A stretch of 64,000 nucleotides of DNA from Sphingomonas sp. Leaf242. GTDB taxonomy: Bacteria; Pseudomonadota; Alphaproteobacteria; Sphingomonadales; Sphingomonadaceae. Position numbers and translations under genes: made by a program. Below the pieces are notes generated by a model, which worked only from the letters and a program-made list of their open reading frames with translations, searched no databases and was not told the origin of the DNA. The stretch lies in the NCBI RefSeq assembly GCF_001422045.1, contig NZ_LMLW01000009.1, positions 524,402-588,401 of the forward strand, written 5' to 3'. This document shows, piece by piece, positions 9,341 to 18,389 of the stretch (positions are counted from its first letter, which is position 1; each line of letters starts with the position of its first letter).

Positions 9341-10918
9341 ATGAGCATCGAATTCCTTAGTCCCGAAGTGGACGATCTGGCCCCCCGCATCGCGGTGATC
9401 GGCGTCGGCGGCGCGGGCGGCAACGCGATCGCCAACATGATGCGGGCCGACGTCCAGGGCGTCGACTTCCTCGTGGCGAACACCGACGCGCAGGCGTTGA
9501 AGCAGTCGACCGCACCGCAGCGGATTCAGCTCGGTACCAAGATCACGCAAGGTCTCGGCGCCGGCTCGCGTCCCGAGATCGGTCGCGCAGCCGCCGAAGA
9601 GACGATCGATCAGCTCGCCAAGATGCTCGAAGGCGCGCACATGTGCTTCATCACCGCCGGCATGGGCGGCGGTACGGGTACGGGCGCGGCACCGGTCATC
9701 GCCAAGGCGGCGCGCGACATGGGCATCCTGACCGTCGGCGTCGTGACCAAGCCGTTCGCATTCGAAGGCAACCGTCGCGCCAAGTCGGCCGAGGGCGGCA
9801 TCGACGAGCTGCAGAAGTATGTCGACACGCTGATCGTCATCCCGAACCAGAACCTGTTCCTCATCGCCAACGCGAACACGACCTTCAAGGAAGCGTTCAC
9901 GATGGCGGACGAGGTGCTCCAGCAGGGCGTCCGCAGCATCACCGACCTGATGGTGATGCCGGGCCTCATCAACCTCGATTTCGCCGACGTCCGCTCGGTG
10001 ATGCAGGAGATGGGCAAGGCAATGATGGGCACCGGCGAGGCAAGCGGCGACAACCGCGCGCTCGAAGCCGCGCAGAAGGCGATCTCGAACCCGCTGCTCG
10101 AAGGCGTGAGCATGCGCGGCGCGAAGGGCGTCATCATCTCGATCACCGGCGGCGACGACATGCGCCTGCTCGAAGTCGACGAAGCCGCGAATCACATCCG
10201 CGACCTGGTCGATCCCGATGCGAACATCATCTGGGGTTCGGCGTTCAATCAGGAGCTCGAAGGCAAGATCCGCGTCTCGGTCGTCGCGACCGGGATCGAT
10301 GCCGACGCGCGTCCGCCCGAGGTTGCACCCGAGCCGACCCGCTCGTTCAGCTTCGGATCGCGCAAGACCGACGAGAACACCTCGTTCCGTCCGAGCGAGC
10401 CTGCCGCTTCGTCGGCCGCGCCTGCTGCGTCGTCCGCCGACGAAGAGCCGCTCGACCTGAACGCGTCGTCGGAAGTCGAGCCATCGGCGTCGAAGTCGGA
10501 TGACGAGCTGGTGCTCGGTGCCGAGACGATGGTGCCGCAGGCCGCGCCTGCGCCGGTTGCTCCTGCACCGCAGCCGGCGCCCGCACCGCGCACGTATGGC
10601 GACGAGCCTTACGGTCGTGGTCCGATCGCGCGTCCGGCGTCGACATCGTCGGTGCCGCCCGCTCGCGCGCCGATCGCGCCGGCTGTTCCGGTGCCGACGC
10701 CGGCAGCGGACGAGGGTGGTGCACGTCGCCGCTGGCTCGCTCCGGGTGCCGAGGCTGCCCACGAGGCGGTTCCGGCCGCACCGCGCGTGAAGCTCGGCGG
10801 TACGTTGTTCGAGCGCATGTCGAATGCGGCACGCGGTGCTGCGAAGGAAGACGGCGAAGCGGCCCCTCAGGATCCGCTCGACATCCCCCGCTTCCTGCAT
10901 CGCCAGAACAACCAGTAA
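9341..10918 (+). CDS. ftsZ: Cell division protein FtsZ
   Basis: FtsZ is the tubulin-like GTPase that forms the division ring. Starting at ATG 9341 (the GTG at 9326 would only add MRRTA), the protein has 525 residues. The GTP-binding loop GGGTGTG is at 109-115 and the T7-loop region [11 protein letters not shown] near 207. A long linker rich in Pro, Ala and Ser runs from about residue 325 to 510, and the C-terminal peptide [12 protein letters not shown] is the docking site for FtsA and other partners. The linker is longer than in enteric FtsZ, as is common in alphaproteobacteria. The 113-base gap after ftsA may hold a promoter, but no clear box was seen. Confidence 0.98.
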   Translation: MSIEFLSPEVDDLAPRIAVIGVGGAGGNAIANMMRADVQGVDFLVANTDAQALKQSTAPQRIQLGTKITQGLGAGSRPEIGRAAAEETIDQLAKMLEGAHMCFITAGMGGGTGTGAAPVIAKAARDMGILTVGVVTKPFAFEGNRRAKSAEGGIDELQKYVDTLIVIPNQNLFLIANANTTFKEAFTMADEVLQQGVRSITDLMVMPGLINLDFADVRSVMQEMGKAMMGTGEASGDNRALEAAQKAISNPLLEGVSMRGAKGVIISITGGDDMRLLEVDEAANHIRDLVDPDANIIWGSAFNQELEGKIRVSVVATGIDADARPPEVAPEPTRSFSFGSRKTDENTSFRPSEPAASSAAPAASSADEEPLDLNASSEVEPSASKSDDELVLGAETMVPQAAPAPVAPAPQPAPAPRTYGDEPYGRGPIARPASTSSVPPARAPIAPAVPVPTPAADEGGARRRWLAPGAEAAHEAVPAAPRVKLGGTLFERMSNAARGAAKEDGEAAPQDPLDIPRFLHRQNNQ

Positions 10919-10970
10919 GCCGGGAACATCCTGGCGGGAAGTCGACTGACGGGTTTGAGTTTCAAGCACG

Positions 10971-11088
10971 CCTAGAAAGCTCCGTCATGCCGGGCTCATT
11001 CCGGCATCCACGACACCGCATGCTCGCCGATCAGCGATACGCGGCATGGTGGACCCCGGAACAAGTCCGGGGTGACGGAGCATCTAGG
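10971..11088. repeat. Palindromic repeat E copy 1 (ftsZ-SPOR gap)
   Basis: The 312-base gap 10919-11230 holds little else. The arms read CCTAG-x-GCTCCGTCATGCCGG on the left and the inverse CCGGGGTGACGGAGCATCTAGG on the right, with internal inverted pieces around CCGGCATCCACG and GGTGGACCCCGG. A second copy of the family is at 41613-41714. Open frames crossing it are chance products of the repeat. Confidence 0.85.
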
Positions 11089-11230
11089 AGGGAGGCTTGT
11101 CACAAGCTGATAGATACTGCTCTTGAGCGAATGACTCTGCCCAACGCATCGTTCGTCGCCACCGCGCCCCGGTTCGCCGCGACCCGCGCACGCAAACATT
11201 GCCGGTTCGGTCGGGCTGGCGTCTAGACAG

Positions 11231-13423
11231 ATGATCCTCATGACCCGCTCGTCCCATCATTTCCTGACCGCTGCGCTGGCCCTCGTGCTCGCGACCGCGC
11301 CGTCCGCCTCGTCCGCGCAAGGCGTCGTCCAGGCGCTTCCGGGCACGACCGATGCGGACAAGCTCGGCGACGTTATGCGCCAGCTCGCCAGCAATCCGCG
11401 CGACGTCGATGCGCTGATAAAGGCCGGCGATCTGTCGATGGGCCTCGGCGATCTCAGCGGTGCCGCGGCGCTGTTCGCGCGCGCCGAAAAGGTGAACCCG
11501 CGTGACGGTCGTGCGAAGGCGGGGATGGCGTCGATTCTCGTCCGGTCCGAGCGTCCGGGCGAGGCGCTGCGCTATTACGCGCAGGCGGAGGGTCTCGGCC
11601 TCGATCCGCGCAAGTTCGCCGCCGACCGCGGCCTCGCGTATGATCTGATCGGCCAGCAGGACCGGGCGCAGCGCGATTACCGCGTGGCACTCCGTGACGC
11701 GCCCGATGACGAGACGATCAGGCGCTACGCGTTGTCGCTCGGCATTTCGGGCAAGCCCGAGCTTGCGATCCAGCAGCTCAATCCACTGCTGCTTAAGAGC
11801 GATCGTGGCGCATGGCGCTCGCGCGCATTCATCATCGCGATGAACGGTGATGTCGCCGGTGCCGACAAGATCGCGACGACGATGATGCCGGCTGGCACTG
11901 CACAGGGCCTGCAACCGTTCTTCCAGCGCCTGCCAAGCCTGCCGGCGAGCGACCGCGCCTTCGCTGTGCATTTCGGGGAGGTCCATGCGACGCCTACGCG
12001 TCTGGCCGACGCGCGGATGACTCCGCCGCTGGGCATGCTGGCGCCCGATCCGACCGCACCGGTCATGGTCGCCGCCGTGCCGCGGCCGGTGGTCGTCGCG
12101 ACCTCTGGCAAGACCAAGCGCAACCGGCGCGGCAAGCCGGATCGGACCGAAATGGCCGCGGTTACCACGCGTGCCGCTGCGACCACGCCTGTTGCGGCGA
12201 CACCAGCACCGACTATTCCCGCTGCGATCGCGCCACCGCCCCAACTGGCTTCGGTTCGGACGGTGCAGGCCGCGCCTGTGCAAGCAGGAGGGCGCATCGC
12301 AACGCCGCAGCCGACCTATCGCGCGCCGCAACTCGCGCAGGCAGCGATTGCAGGGCCGCAAACCCCGTCGCCCGTTTCGGTGGCGCGCATCGTGCCAACG
12401 CCGACCGGGGCTTTGCCGGCGACTACCGTAACGCAGATGGCCGCCCTGCCTGCCGGGCGCATACAGTCGGAGAGCAACACGCGGGTGGCCAATGCGGTCG
12501 CTGCCGCAGCTACACGTACGCCCGCCCAACCCGCGACGGCGAGCCCCGTGCAACCCGCGCCGGTGCAGCAGGCTTCGGTTCAGTCGCGGCCCGTCGAGGC
12601 GGTCCCAATTCGGCCGGCCCCCATGCAACCAGCGCCGGTGCAGCAGGCGGCGGCCCAGCCAACATCCGTACAGCCGCAGTCCGTACGGCAGGCTGGCGCC
12701 CCGCCGCTGCCGAGCCCCGGTTTCTCCACTGGTGCGACACCCTCGACGCCGCCGGTCGAGGTGGCCGCTGCGATCCCGCCGCGCGCAGTCTCGTCGAGCG
12801 AGGACTCGATCCTCGCGCGGATCGTCGCGGGGCTGTCGATCCCCGCTTCCGAACTCGGTGTCGCACCGATGCATCCCGCGCCCGTCGTGACGCAGGCTGC
12901 GGTGCCGATGCCCGACGATGCCGAACGCGTGCTTGCGGAGGCCAAGGCCAGGACCGAGCGTGACGCCGCGGCCAAGAAGACCGCCGCCGAGCAGCTCGCC
13001 GCGGACAGGAAGGCTGCCCTCGATAAGAAGGCGGCCGCGCGAAAAGCCATCGCGGACAAGAAGGCGCTCGCGGAGAAGAAGGCCGCCGCGGCGGAGAAGC
13101 TTGCCGCCGACAAGGCTGCGGCCGAGGAAAAGCGGATCGCCCGCGCCAATCCCGCGCGGACCTGGGTGCAGGTGTCGACCGGCGCGACCGAGGGTGATCT
13201 GCCCAAGGCGTGGAAGAAGGCGAAGGCCAAGGCACCGACCGTGTTCGGCTCCCGCGCCGGCTGGACCGCGCCGTGGAAGGCGACCAATCGCGTGCTCGCC
13301 GGGCCGTTCAAGACCGATTCGGAAGCGCGGACCTTCGTCAATCAGCTCGCCAAGGAAGGCGTCTCGACGTTCACCTTCACCAGCGATCCCGGCGAAATCA
13401 TCACGAAGTTGCCGGCGAAGTGA
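11231..13423 (+). CDS. Secreted TPR protein with C-terminal SPOR domain
   Basis: The protein probably binds denuded septal peptidoglycan. It has 730 residues: a signal peptide (about 1-33, ending SASSAQG), a tetratricopeptide-like region (about 45-240, with [20 protein letters not shown]), a long Pro/Gln/Ala linker with repeated [12 protein letters not shown] units (about 290-530), a Lys/Ala-rich probable helix (about 560-638) resembling the rod of TolA, and a SPOR domain (about 642-728). Start ATG 11231 has no strong Shine-Dalgarno site; ATG 11240 is an equal alternative. It follows ftsZ and overlaps dgt. Domain calls are from sequence feel, not a profile search. Confidence 0.85.
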   Translation: MILMTRSSHHFLTAALALVLATAPSASSAQGVVQALPGTTDADKLGDVMRQLASNPRDVDALIKAGDLSMGLGDLSGAAALFARAEKVNPRDGRAKAGMASILVRSERPGEALRYYAQAEGLGLDPRKFAADRGLAYDLIGQQDRAQRDYRVALRDAPDDETIRRYALSLGISGKPELAIQQLNPLLLKSDRGAWRSRAFIIAMNGDVAGADKIATTMMPAGTAQGLQPFFQRLPSLPASDRAFAVHFGEVHATPTRLADARMTPPLGMLAPDPTAPVMVAAVPRPVVVATSGKTKRNRRGKPDRTEMAAVTTRAAATTPVAATPAPTIPAAIAPPPQLASVRTVQAAPVQAGGRIATPQPTYRAPQLAQAAIAGPQTPSPVSVARIVPTPTGALPATTVTQMAALPAGRIQSESNTRVANAVAAAATRTPAQPATASPVQPAPVQQASVQSRPVEAVPIRPAPMQPAPVQQAAAQPTSVQPQSVRQAGAPPLPSPGFSTGATPSTPPVEVAAAIPPRAVSSSEDSILARIVAGLSIPASELGVAPMHPAPVVTQAAVPMPDDAERVLAEAKARTERDAAAKKTAAEQLAADRKAALDKKAAARKAIADKKALAEKKAAAAEKLAADKAAAEEKRIARANPARTWVQVSTGATEGDLPKAWKKAKAKAPTVFGSRAGWTAPWKATNRVLAGPFKTDSEARTFVNQLAKEGVSTFTFTSDPGEIITKLPAK

Positions 13424-14586
13424 GTTACCGCGCGCCCTGGGCATCGGACCCGGCGCGCAGCAAAGGACGACTTCAAGAAGAACAGAACGGGTCCGTCCGT
13501 GGTCCGCGCGACGCCTTTCAACGCGACCGCGACCGGATCATCCACTCGATCAGTTTCCGTCGCCTGCGCCACAAGACCCAGGTGTTCATGGCGCCCGATG
13601 GCGATCATTTTCGCGTCCGCCTGACGCACAGCCTGGAGGTCGCACAGATCGGCCGAACGATCGCGCGGACGCTGGCGCTGAACGAGGACCTGACCGAAGC
13701 GCTGTGTCTCGCGCACGACATCGGCCATCCGCCGTTCGGTCACGCCGGCGAGGATGCGTTGAAGGCGGCGCTGACCGAGCAGGGTGGGTTCGATCACAAC
13801 GGCCACACGCTGCGCACGCTGATGACGATCGAGCGGCCGTATCCGTTGTGGAACGGGCTCAACCTGACATGGGAAACGCTCGAGGGGCTTGCCAAGCACA
13901 ATGGCCCAGTGCGGCATCCGGGCTGGGCGCTCGCGGTCGCCGATGCGGAATATCCGCTCGCACTGACCAGCTTTTCGAGCCTCGAAGCGCAGGTCGCGGC
14001 GATCGCCGACGATATCGCGTATGACAATCACGATATCGACGATGGCCTGCGCGCGGGGCTGCTGACGCTCGACCAGATGCTGGCCGTACCGCTGGTCGCG
14101 CGCGGCTGGGACGATGTGCGCCGCCGCTTCCCGGACGTTGCGCCGAAGCGGTTGGTCGGCGAACTCGTCCGCACGCAGATCGGGACGATGGTCAACGACC
14201 TGATCGCCGAAACCCGCCAGCGAATCGCGGTGAGCGGCGTCACCAGCGTCGACGACGTCCGCGATGCGGGCCAATGCCTGGTCGGCTTCTCGCCCGAGAT
14301 GCGCGAGGCGGAGCGCGACCTGAAGCGGTTCATGTACGCCAATCTCTACCATCATCCGCGCCAGCTGGCCGCGGCTGATGCGGCGCATGGAATCGTGTCC
14401 GGGCTGTTCGCGGTGTATCGCGACGATCCGGGGACGATCCCCGAGGAGTGGCGCGAGCGGTTGCCTTCGGAAGATCCGGACCGCAGCCGGCACATCGCGG
14501 ACTTCATCGCGGGGATGACGGACCGGTATGCCGTATCGCGCTACCGCGAACTCGTCGGCCCGATCGACCTGCCCGAGGGGTTCTGA
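13420..14586 (+). CDS. dgt: Deoxyguanosinetriphosphate triphosphohydrolase-like protein
   Basis: Family members remove triphosphate from dNTPs and so control dNTP pools. From GTG 13420, which overlaps the preceding stop (GTGA), the protein has 388 residues. The HD-domain metal ligands are visible: His70 in [14 protein letters not shown], His99-Asp100 in [16 protein letters not shown], and a later Asp in [16 protein letters not shown]. The N-terminal [11 protein letters not shown] segment is typical. This is the shorter alphaproteobacterial type. Neighbours give no direct functional clue. Confidence 0.93.
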   Translation: MSYRAPWASDPARSKGRLQEEQNGSVRGPRDAFQRDRDRIIHSISFRRLRHKTQVFMAPDGDHFRVRLTHSLEVAQIGRTIARTLALNEDLTEALCLAHDIGHPPFGHAGEDALKAALTEQGGFDHNGHTLRTLMTIERPYPLWNGLNLTWETLEGLAKHNGPVRHPGWALAVADAEYPLALTSFSSLEAQVAAIADDIAYDNHDIDDGLRAGLLTLDQMLAVPLVARGWDDVRRRFPDVAPKRLVGELVRTQIGTMVNDLIAETRQRIAVSGVTSVDDVRDAGQCLVGFSPEMREAERDLKRFMYANLYHHPRQLAAADAAHGIVSGLFAVYRDDPGTIPEEWRERLPSEDPDRSRHIADFIAGMTDRYAVSRYRELVGPIDLPEGF

Positions 14587-14610
14587 GGGAGACGTAGCGG
14601 GCTCCCCCTC

Positions 14611-14692
14611 CGTCATCCTGACGAAAGTCAGGACCCAGGGTAACGAACGACGTCCTCAGTGGCTCTGGATCCTGACTTTCGTCAGGATGACG
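14611..14692. repeat. Palindromic repeat C copy 1
   Basis: An 82-bp inverted repeat with arms CGTCATCCTGACGAAAGTCA and the matching inverse ending TTTCGTCAGGATGACG. Another copy is at 18074-18155 with nearly identical arms and a different centre. It lies between the convergent ends of dgt and the small secreted gene. Confidence 0.9.
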
Positions 14693-14720
14693 GGCGTGTT
14701 GTGGTAGGTCGAAGCCAAAC

Positions 14721-14753
14721 GCAAAACGGCGGCCGGACCGAGGTCCGACCGCC
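14721..14753 (-). terminator. Rho-independent terminator of the small secreted gene
   Basis: On the minus strand an 11-bp GC-rich stem with one mismatch (GGCGGTCGGACC / GGTCCGGCCGCC, 3-base loop) is followed by GTTTTGC. It lies about 28 bases after the stop of the gene at 14781-15074. Confidence 0.75.
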
Positions 14754-14780
14754 GCTGCAAGCACCTAAAACCCAGTCAGC

Positions 14781-15074
14781 TTAGCGCGTGACCGAGGCGA
14801 TCCCGCCGGCTGCGCCATTGGCTTCTGTGGTCTTGAAGGCGACCGGGACGCCGCCCGAAACGCCGGATACGCGATCGCCGCGGACGATCAGGTGAAACTT
14901 CTGACCCGATGGATAGCGGCGGCCGTCGATGACTTGGCGGCTGCCGTCCTGCGTCGAGGTGTAGACATAAGTGCTGCCCTCGTGGACGAAGCTCTGCTTG
15001 GTGTCGGCGGCCATGCCGATCGTCGAGGTGAGGGCTGCCGCTGCTGCTGCGATGATCTTGATAGCGTTGCGCAT
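14781..15074 (-). CDS. Small secreted protein of unknown function
   Basis: I do not recognise this family. The 97-residue product from ATG 15074 has a signal peptide (MRNAIKIIAAAAAALTSTIG, cleavage probably after MAA) and a mature part of about 75 residues with alternating polar and hydrophobic residues, suggesting a small beta-rich periplasmic protein (SFVHEGSTYVYTSTQDGSRQ). GGGAGA lies 7 bases before the ATG and supports this start over a longer one at 15119. It is transcribed alone, away from the DUF1800 gene, and has its own terminator. Confidence 0.75.
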   Translation of the reverse strand: MRNAIKIIAAAAAALTSTIGMAADTKQSFVHEGSTYVYTSTQDGSRQVIDGRRYPSGQKFHLIVRGDRVSGVSGGVPVAFKTTEANGAAGGIASVTR

Positions 15075-15159
15075 GATCGTGTCTCCCGCGTGGTGCATCG
15101 AGCCGGATCGAGTCTCCACCCAACTCTCGATCCAATGAAATATTGCGGTGCAGCATCAG

Positions 15160-15171
15160 TTGCAATTGCAA
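15160..15171. promoter_or_regulatory. Perfect 12-bp palindrome, candidate operator
   Basis: TTGCAATTGCAA is a perfect palindrome in the 218-base gap between two divergent genes. A similar half, TTGCGATTGC, lies 20 bases downstream and forms CGTTGC-N13-GCAACG. It could bind a dimeric repressor, but no regulator gene is adjacent. The call rests on symmetry alone. Confidence 0.35.
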
Positions 15172-15292
15172 ACCTATCCGTTGCGATTGCGTACCGTGCA
15201 ACGACGAATTGCGGCGCGGATGCGACGAGCGGCGCGCGTGACATACTTGCACGACATTTGACGCGTACGCCGGGTGACGAAGGAGAAGCGTC

Positions 15293-16834
15293 GTGTCTGC
15301 TTCCAGTATCGCGCTCAATCGGTTTGGCCTCGGCGCACGGCCCGGTGATACCATTGCCGGCGATCCGGCGAAGTGGGTGTTGGCACAGTGCGAAGAGTTC
15401 GAGCCGCGGCCGGCGGTGATCGCAACCGCGCCCTCGACTGCCGGGATTTCGGTCGGGCTCGTCGCCTATTATGCGCAGGAAAAGGCGATCAAGGCGCAGT
15501 TCGGACCGCGCACGCCGAAAGCTGCGACCGGCATGGATGGGAAGCCCGCGGTCTCCGGTCCCACAATGCCCGGCGCGATGAGTCCCGCCCCCGTGTCCCC
15601 GGGCGTTGCCCTCCCGGCGACGGCGCAGCCTCCTGCCATGCCGGGCGCGCTCGATCCCGGAGCGGCGGCGCGGCAGGAGGCGCGACAAGTCATCGGCAAG
15701 CAGAGTCGCACCGATTATGGCACGGCGGTCGCGGCGCGAACGATGGCGGCGCTGACCGGCGAGGCGCCGTTTGTCGAGCGGCTCGTGCATTTCTGGGCGA
15801 ACCATTTCGCGGTCTCGACCGAGAAATTCGAGGTGATGGCGCTCGCCGGGCCGATGGAGTTCGAGGCGATCCGCCCGCATGTGCTCGGTAAGTTCGCCGA
15901 CATGCTGAACGCGGTCGAGCGGCATCCGGCGATGCTGCTGTATCTCGACCAGGCGGTGTCGATCGGCCCGGACAGTCCGTTCGCCGTCCGGAAGGCCCGG
16001 CGCCGCACCGGGTTGAACGAAAATCTCGCACGCGAGATCATGGAGCTGCACACGCTTGGCGTCCGCAGTGGCTACAGCCAGGCCGACGTCACCGAATTCG
16101 CGCGCGCGATGACCGGGTGGACGGTCGCGGGCATCGGTCGTGGCCCCGGTGCGCGCGTCCAGGACGATTCGCGCGCGGGCGCCTTCCTGTTCCTCGACGA
16201 CGTTCATCAGCCCGGCGATCGGACGGTGATGGGCAAGCTCTATCCCGCGGCGGGGGAAGCGCAGGCGCAGGCGGTGCTGTCCGATCTCGCGGTCCACCCC
16301 GCGACGGCGACGCACATCGCGACGAAGCTCGCCCGGCACTTCGCGGGCGATACGCCGCCGCCCGCGATGGTCGCGCGGTTGAAGACGGCGTTCCTGAAAT
16401 CCGGCGGTGATCTCCCGACGGTCTATCGCGCGCTCGTCGCGTCGCCCGAGGCGTGGGTGCCGCAGCCGGTTAAGTTCAAGTCACCCTGGGAATGGTATCT
16501 CTCCACGCAGCGCGCGCTCGGCACGACCATCGTCCAGCCCGGCGTCACGGTGGGAATGATGAACCAGCTCGGCCAGCCGATATGGCAGCCGGGGCAGCCG
16601 ATCGGGTATGATGACGTCGCCGCAGCCTGGGCCGGGCCCGATGCGATCCTGCGGCGCGTAGAGGCAGCGGAGCGGTTCGCGGCACGTGCCGGGCCGGTCG
16701 ATGCGCGGGCGTTGGCGCCGACGCTGTACCCCGCCTCGCTCAGTCCCACCACTGCGCAGGGCCTGTCGCGCGCAGAAAGCCCGGCGCAGGCGCTCGCCCT
16801 GTTGCTCGTCGCCCCCGAATCGCTGCGGAGATAG
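15293..16834 (+). CDS. DUF1800 family protein
   Basis: DUF1800 proteins are of unknown function and are usually encoded next to a DUF1501 protein, as here. The 513-residue product starts at GTG 15293, preceded by AGGAGA. The N-terminus (SIALNRFGLGARPGD) and central segments (RLVHFWANHFAVST, LNENLAREIMELHTLGV, EFARAMTGWTV) are typical of the family. An insert rich in Pro, Met and Ala at about residues 75-130 is low complexity. No clear signal peptide is seen. It lies 2 bases before its partner, so both are probably co-translated. Confidence 0.9.
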   Translation: MSASSIALNRFGLGARPGDTIAGDPAKWVLAQCEEFEPRPAVIATAPSTAGISVGLVAYYAQEKAIKAQFGPRTPKAATGMDGKPAVSGPTMPGAMSPAPVSPGVALPATAQPPAMPGALDPGAAARQEARQVIGKQSRTDYGTAVAARTMAALTGEAPFVERLVHFWANHFAVSTEKFEVMALAGPMEFEAIRPHVLGKFADMLNAVERHPAMLLYLDQAVSIGPDSPFAVRKARRRTGLNENLAREIMELHTLGVRSGYSQADVTEFARAMTGWTVAGIGRGPGARVQDDSRAGAFLFLDDVHQPGDRTVMGKLYPAAGEAQAQAVLSDLAVHPATATHIATKLARHFAGDTPPPAMVARLKTAFLKSGGDLPTVYRALVASPEAWVPQPVKFKSPWEWYLSTQRALGTTIVQPGVTVGMMNQLGQPIWQPGQPIGYDDVAAAWAGPDAILRRVEAAERFAARAGPVDARALAPTLYPASLSPTTAQGLSRAESPAQALALLLVAPESLRR

Positions 16835-16836
16835 TC

Positions 16837-17991
16837 ATGCTCGACCGTCGTTCCTTCCTCACCATCGGGACGCTTGGCGTGCTGGCGTCCGCCTTCGCGC
16901 CGCGCATCGCCTTTGCGCGCGCGGCGACCGACAAGCGGTTCGTCTTCATCATCCAGCGTGGCGCGGCCGATGGTCTCGGCACGATCGGCGCGGTCGGCGA
17001 TCCGGCGTTTGCGGGCGTGCGCGGCGATCTCGCGGCCGACTTCGCGACAGGGACGAAGCTCGACGACATGTTCACGCTGCACCCGGCGATGATGGCGAGC
17101 GCTGGGCTCTACAAGCAAGGTCAGGCGCTGTTCGCGCATGCGATCGCGTCGCCGTATCGCGATCGCTCGCATTTCGATGGCCAGAACGTTCTCGAGACGG
17201 GCGGCGCGAGTGCTTACCAGGTCCACGACGGCTGGCTCAACCGGCTGCTCGGCGTGCTGCCTGCGGAGGAAGCGCGCGCTATCGCGGTGGCGGCGACCGT
17301 GCCGATGGCACTGCGGGGGCGGCGCGAGGTGGCCTCCTACGCGCCGTCGAGCCTGCCCGACGCGTCCGACGACCTGCTGCAACGCGTCGCGATGCTGTAC
17401 AACGGTGACCAGCAACTCCACGGCCTGTGGAGCGAGGCAATGGCGACGCGGCAACTCACCAGTGATCTCGCCCAGGACGGCGGGCGCAATGCGGCCGCGA
17501 CCGGTGCGCTCGCCGCGCGCTTGCTCAAGCCCGACACCGGCGCACGGATCGCGATGATCGAGACCGGCGGCTGGGATACGCATACCGGCCAGCGCGGACG
17601 ACTGACCGCCCAGTTGAAGGGCCTCGACGCGATGATCGCGTCGCTGCAGGCGGGGCTGGGACCGCTATGGGCGGACACGATGGTCTTGGTCGCGACCGAG
17701 TTCGGACGAACCGTCGCGGTCAACGGCACCGGCGGCACCGATCACGGGACGGGCACCGCGGCGATGCTGTTCGGCGGTGGCGTGAAGGGGGGCAGGGTGG
17801 TGTCCGACTGGCCGGGCCTGGCTCCCGCCGCGCTGTACGAGGCACGCGATTTGAAGCCGACGATGCAACTCGATGCGTTCATCGGCGGCGCGGTGTCGTC
17901 GCATTTCGGTGTGGAGCCGGCTCGGGCAATGGCGGCACTGTTCCCGACGAGCGCGAGGACTGCGGCGGTAGAGGGGCTGATACGGGTATGA
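16837..17991 (+). CDS. DUF1501 family protein with Tat signal
   Basis: The DUF1501 family resembles the alkaline phosphatase/sulfatase superfamily in general form, but its substrate is unknown. The 384-residue product has a twin-arginine type leader (LDRRSFLTIGTLGVLAS, cleavage near residue 30). Conserved segments include HLDGQN-like SHFDGQNVLETG, GGWDTHTGQRG, ATEFGRTVAVNGTGGTDHG and FGGGVKGG. It forms a two-gene unit with the upstream DUF1800 gene. A role in the envelope is inferred from the leader. Confidence 0.9.
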   Translation: MLDRRSFLTIGTLGVLASAFAPRIAFARAATDKRFVFIIQRGAADGLGTIGAVGDPAFAGVRGDLAADFATGTKLDDMFTLHPAMMASAGLYKQGQALFAHAIASPYRDRSHFDGQNVLETGGASAYQVHDGWLNRLLGVLPAEEARAIAVAATVPMALRGRREVASYAPSSLPDASDDLLQRVAMLYNGDQQLHGLWSEAMATRQLTSDLAQDGGRNAAATGALAARLLKPDTGARIAMIETGGWDTHTGQRGRLTAQLKGLDAMIASLQAGLGPLWADTMVLVATEFGRTVAVNGTGGTDHGTGTAAMLFGGGVKGGRVVSDWPGLAPAALYEARDLKPTMQLDAFIGGAVSSHFGVEPARAMAALFPTSARTAAVEGLIRV

Positions 17992-18073
17992 GTGTTGGGG
18001 GGCTGTAGGTGCGCCCGGGCCAAGTCCCCCTCGGCCGCGCTTCTTTACCGGAGGGCCGCAACTTTCACCAAGT

Positions 18074-18155
18074 CCGTCATCCTGACGAAAGTCAGGACCC
18101 AGAGCACTATACGTCGCCCTTTGAACCCTGGGTCCTGACTTTCGTCAGGATGACG
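18074..18155. repeat. Palindromic repeat C copy 2
   Basis: Arms CCGTCATCCTGACGAAAGTC and its inverse, as at 14611-14692. It occupies part of the 398-base gap 17992-18389 between the DUF1501 gene and argS; the rest of the gap is repeat D and a short AT-poor stretch without visible genes. Confidence 0.9.
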
Positions 18156-18190
18156 GGGGTGTCGCCTAAAAATGTGCCCCATCCTATCCA

Positions 18191-18284
18191 TCATCCCCGC
18201 GGAGGCGGGGACCCATATTCTCGGGACGGAAGCTACACCTCGCACGGCCAGCCAGTATGGGTTCCCGCCTTCGCGGGAATTACG
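18191..18284. repeat. Palindromic repeat D copy 1
   Basis: The left arm TCATCCCCGCGGAGGCGGGG and the right arm GTTCCCGCCTTCGCGGGAAT are inverted copies about 95 bp apart end to end, with ACCCATA / TATGGG inside. A second copy is at 60324-60418. Confidence 0.88.
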
Positions 18285-18389
18285 GTGGGACTCGTCGACA
18301 CGTATCACCCCGCCCCCCCGGCGGGATTAAATTGAGCGCCAAGCCGCGATGGTCTAGAGCGCGCGTTTCCTTGACGTACCGGGACTGCC

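Noticed and set aside
10987..11226. A 79-codon frame behind ftsZ
   Set aside because: Most of it is repeat E; no ribosome site or recognised motif.
14888..16339. A 483-codon minus-strand frame opposite the DUF1800 gene
   Set aside because: Composition is Arg/His/Asp-rich shadow type, and the plus strand carries conserved DUF1800 motifs.
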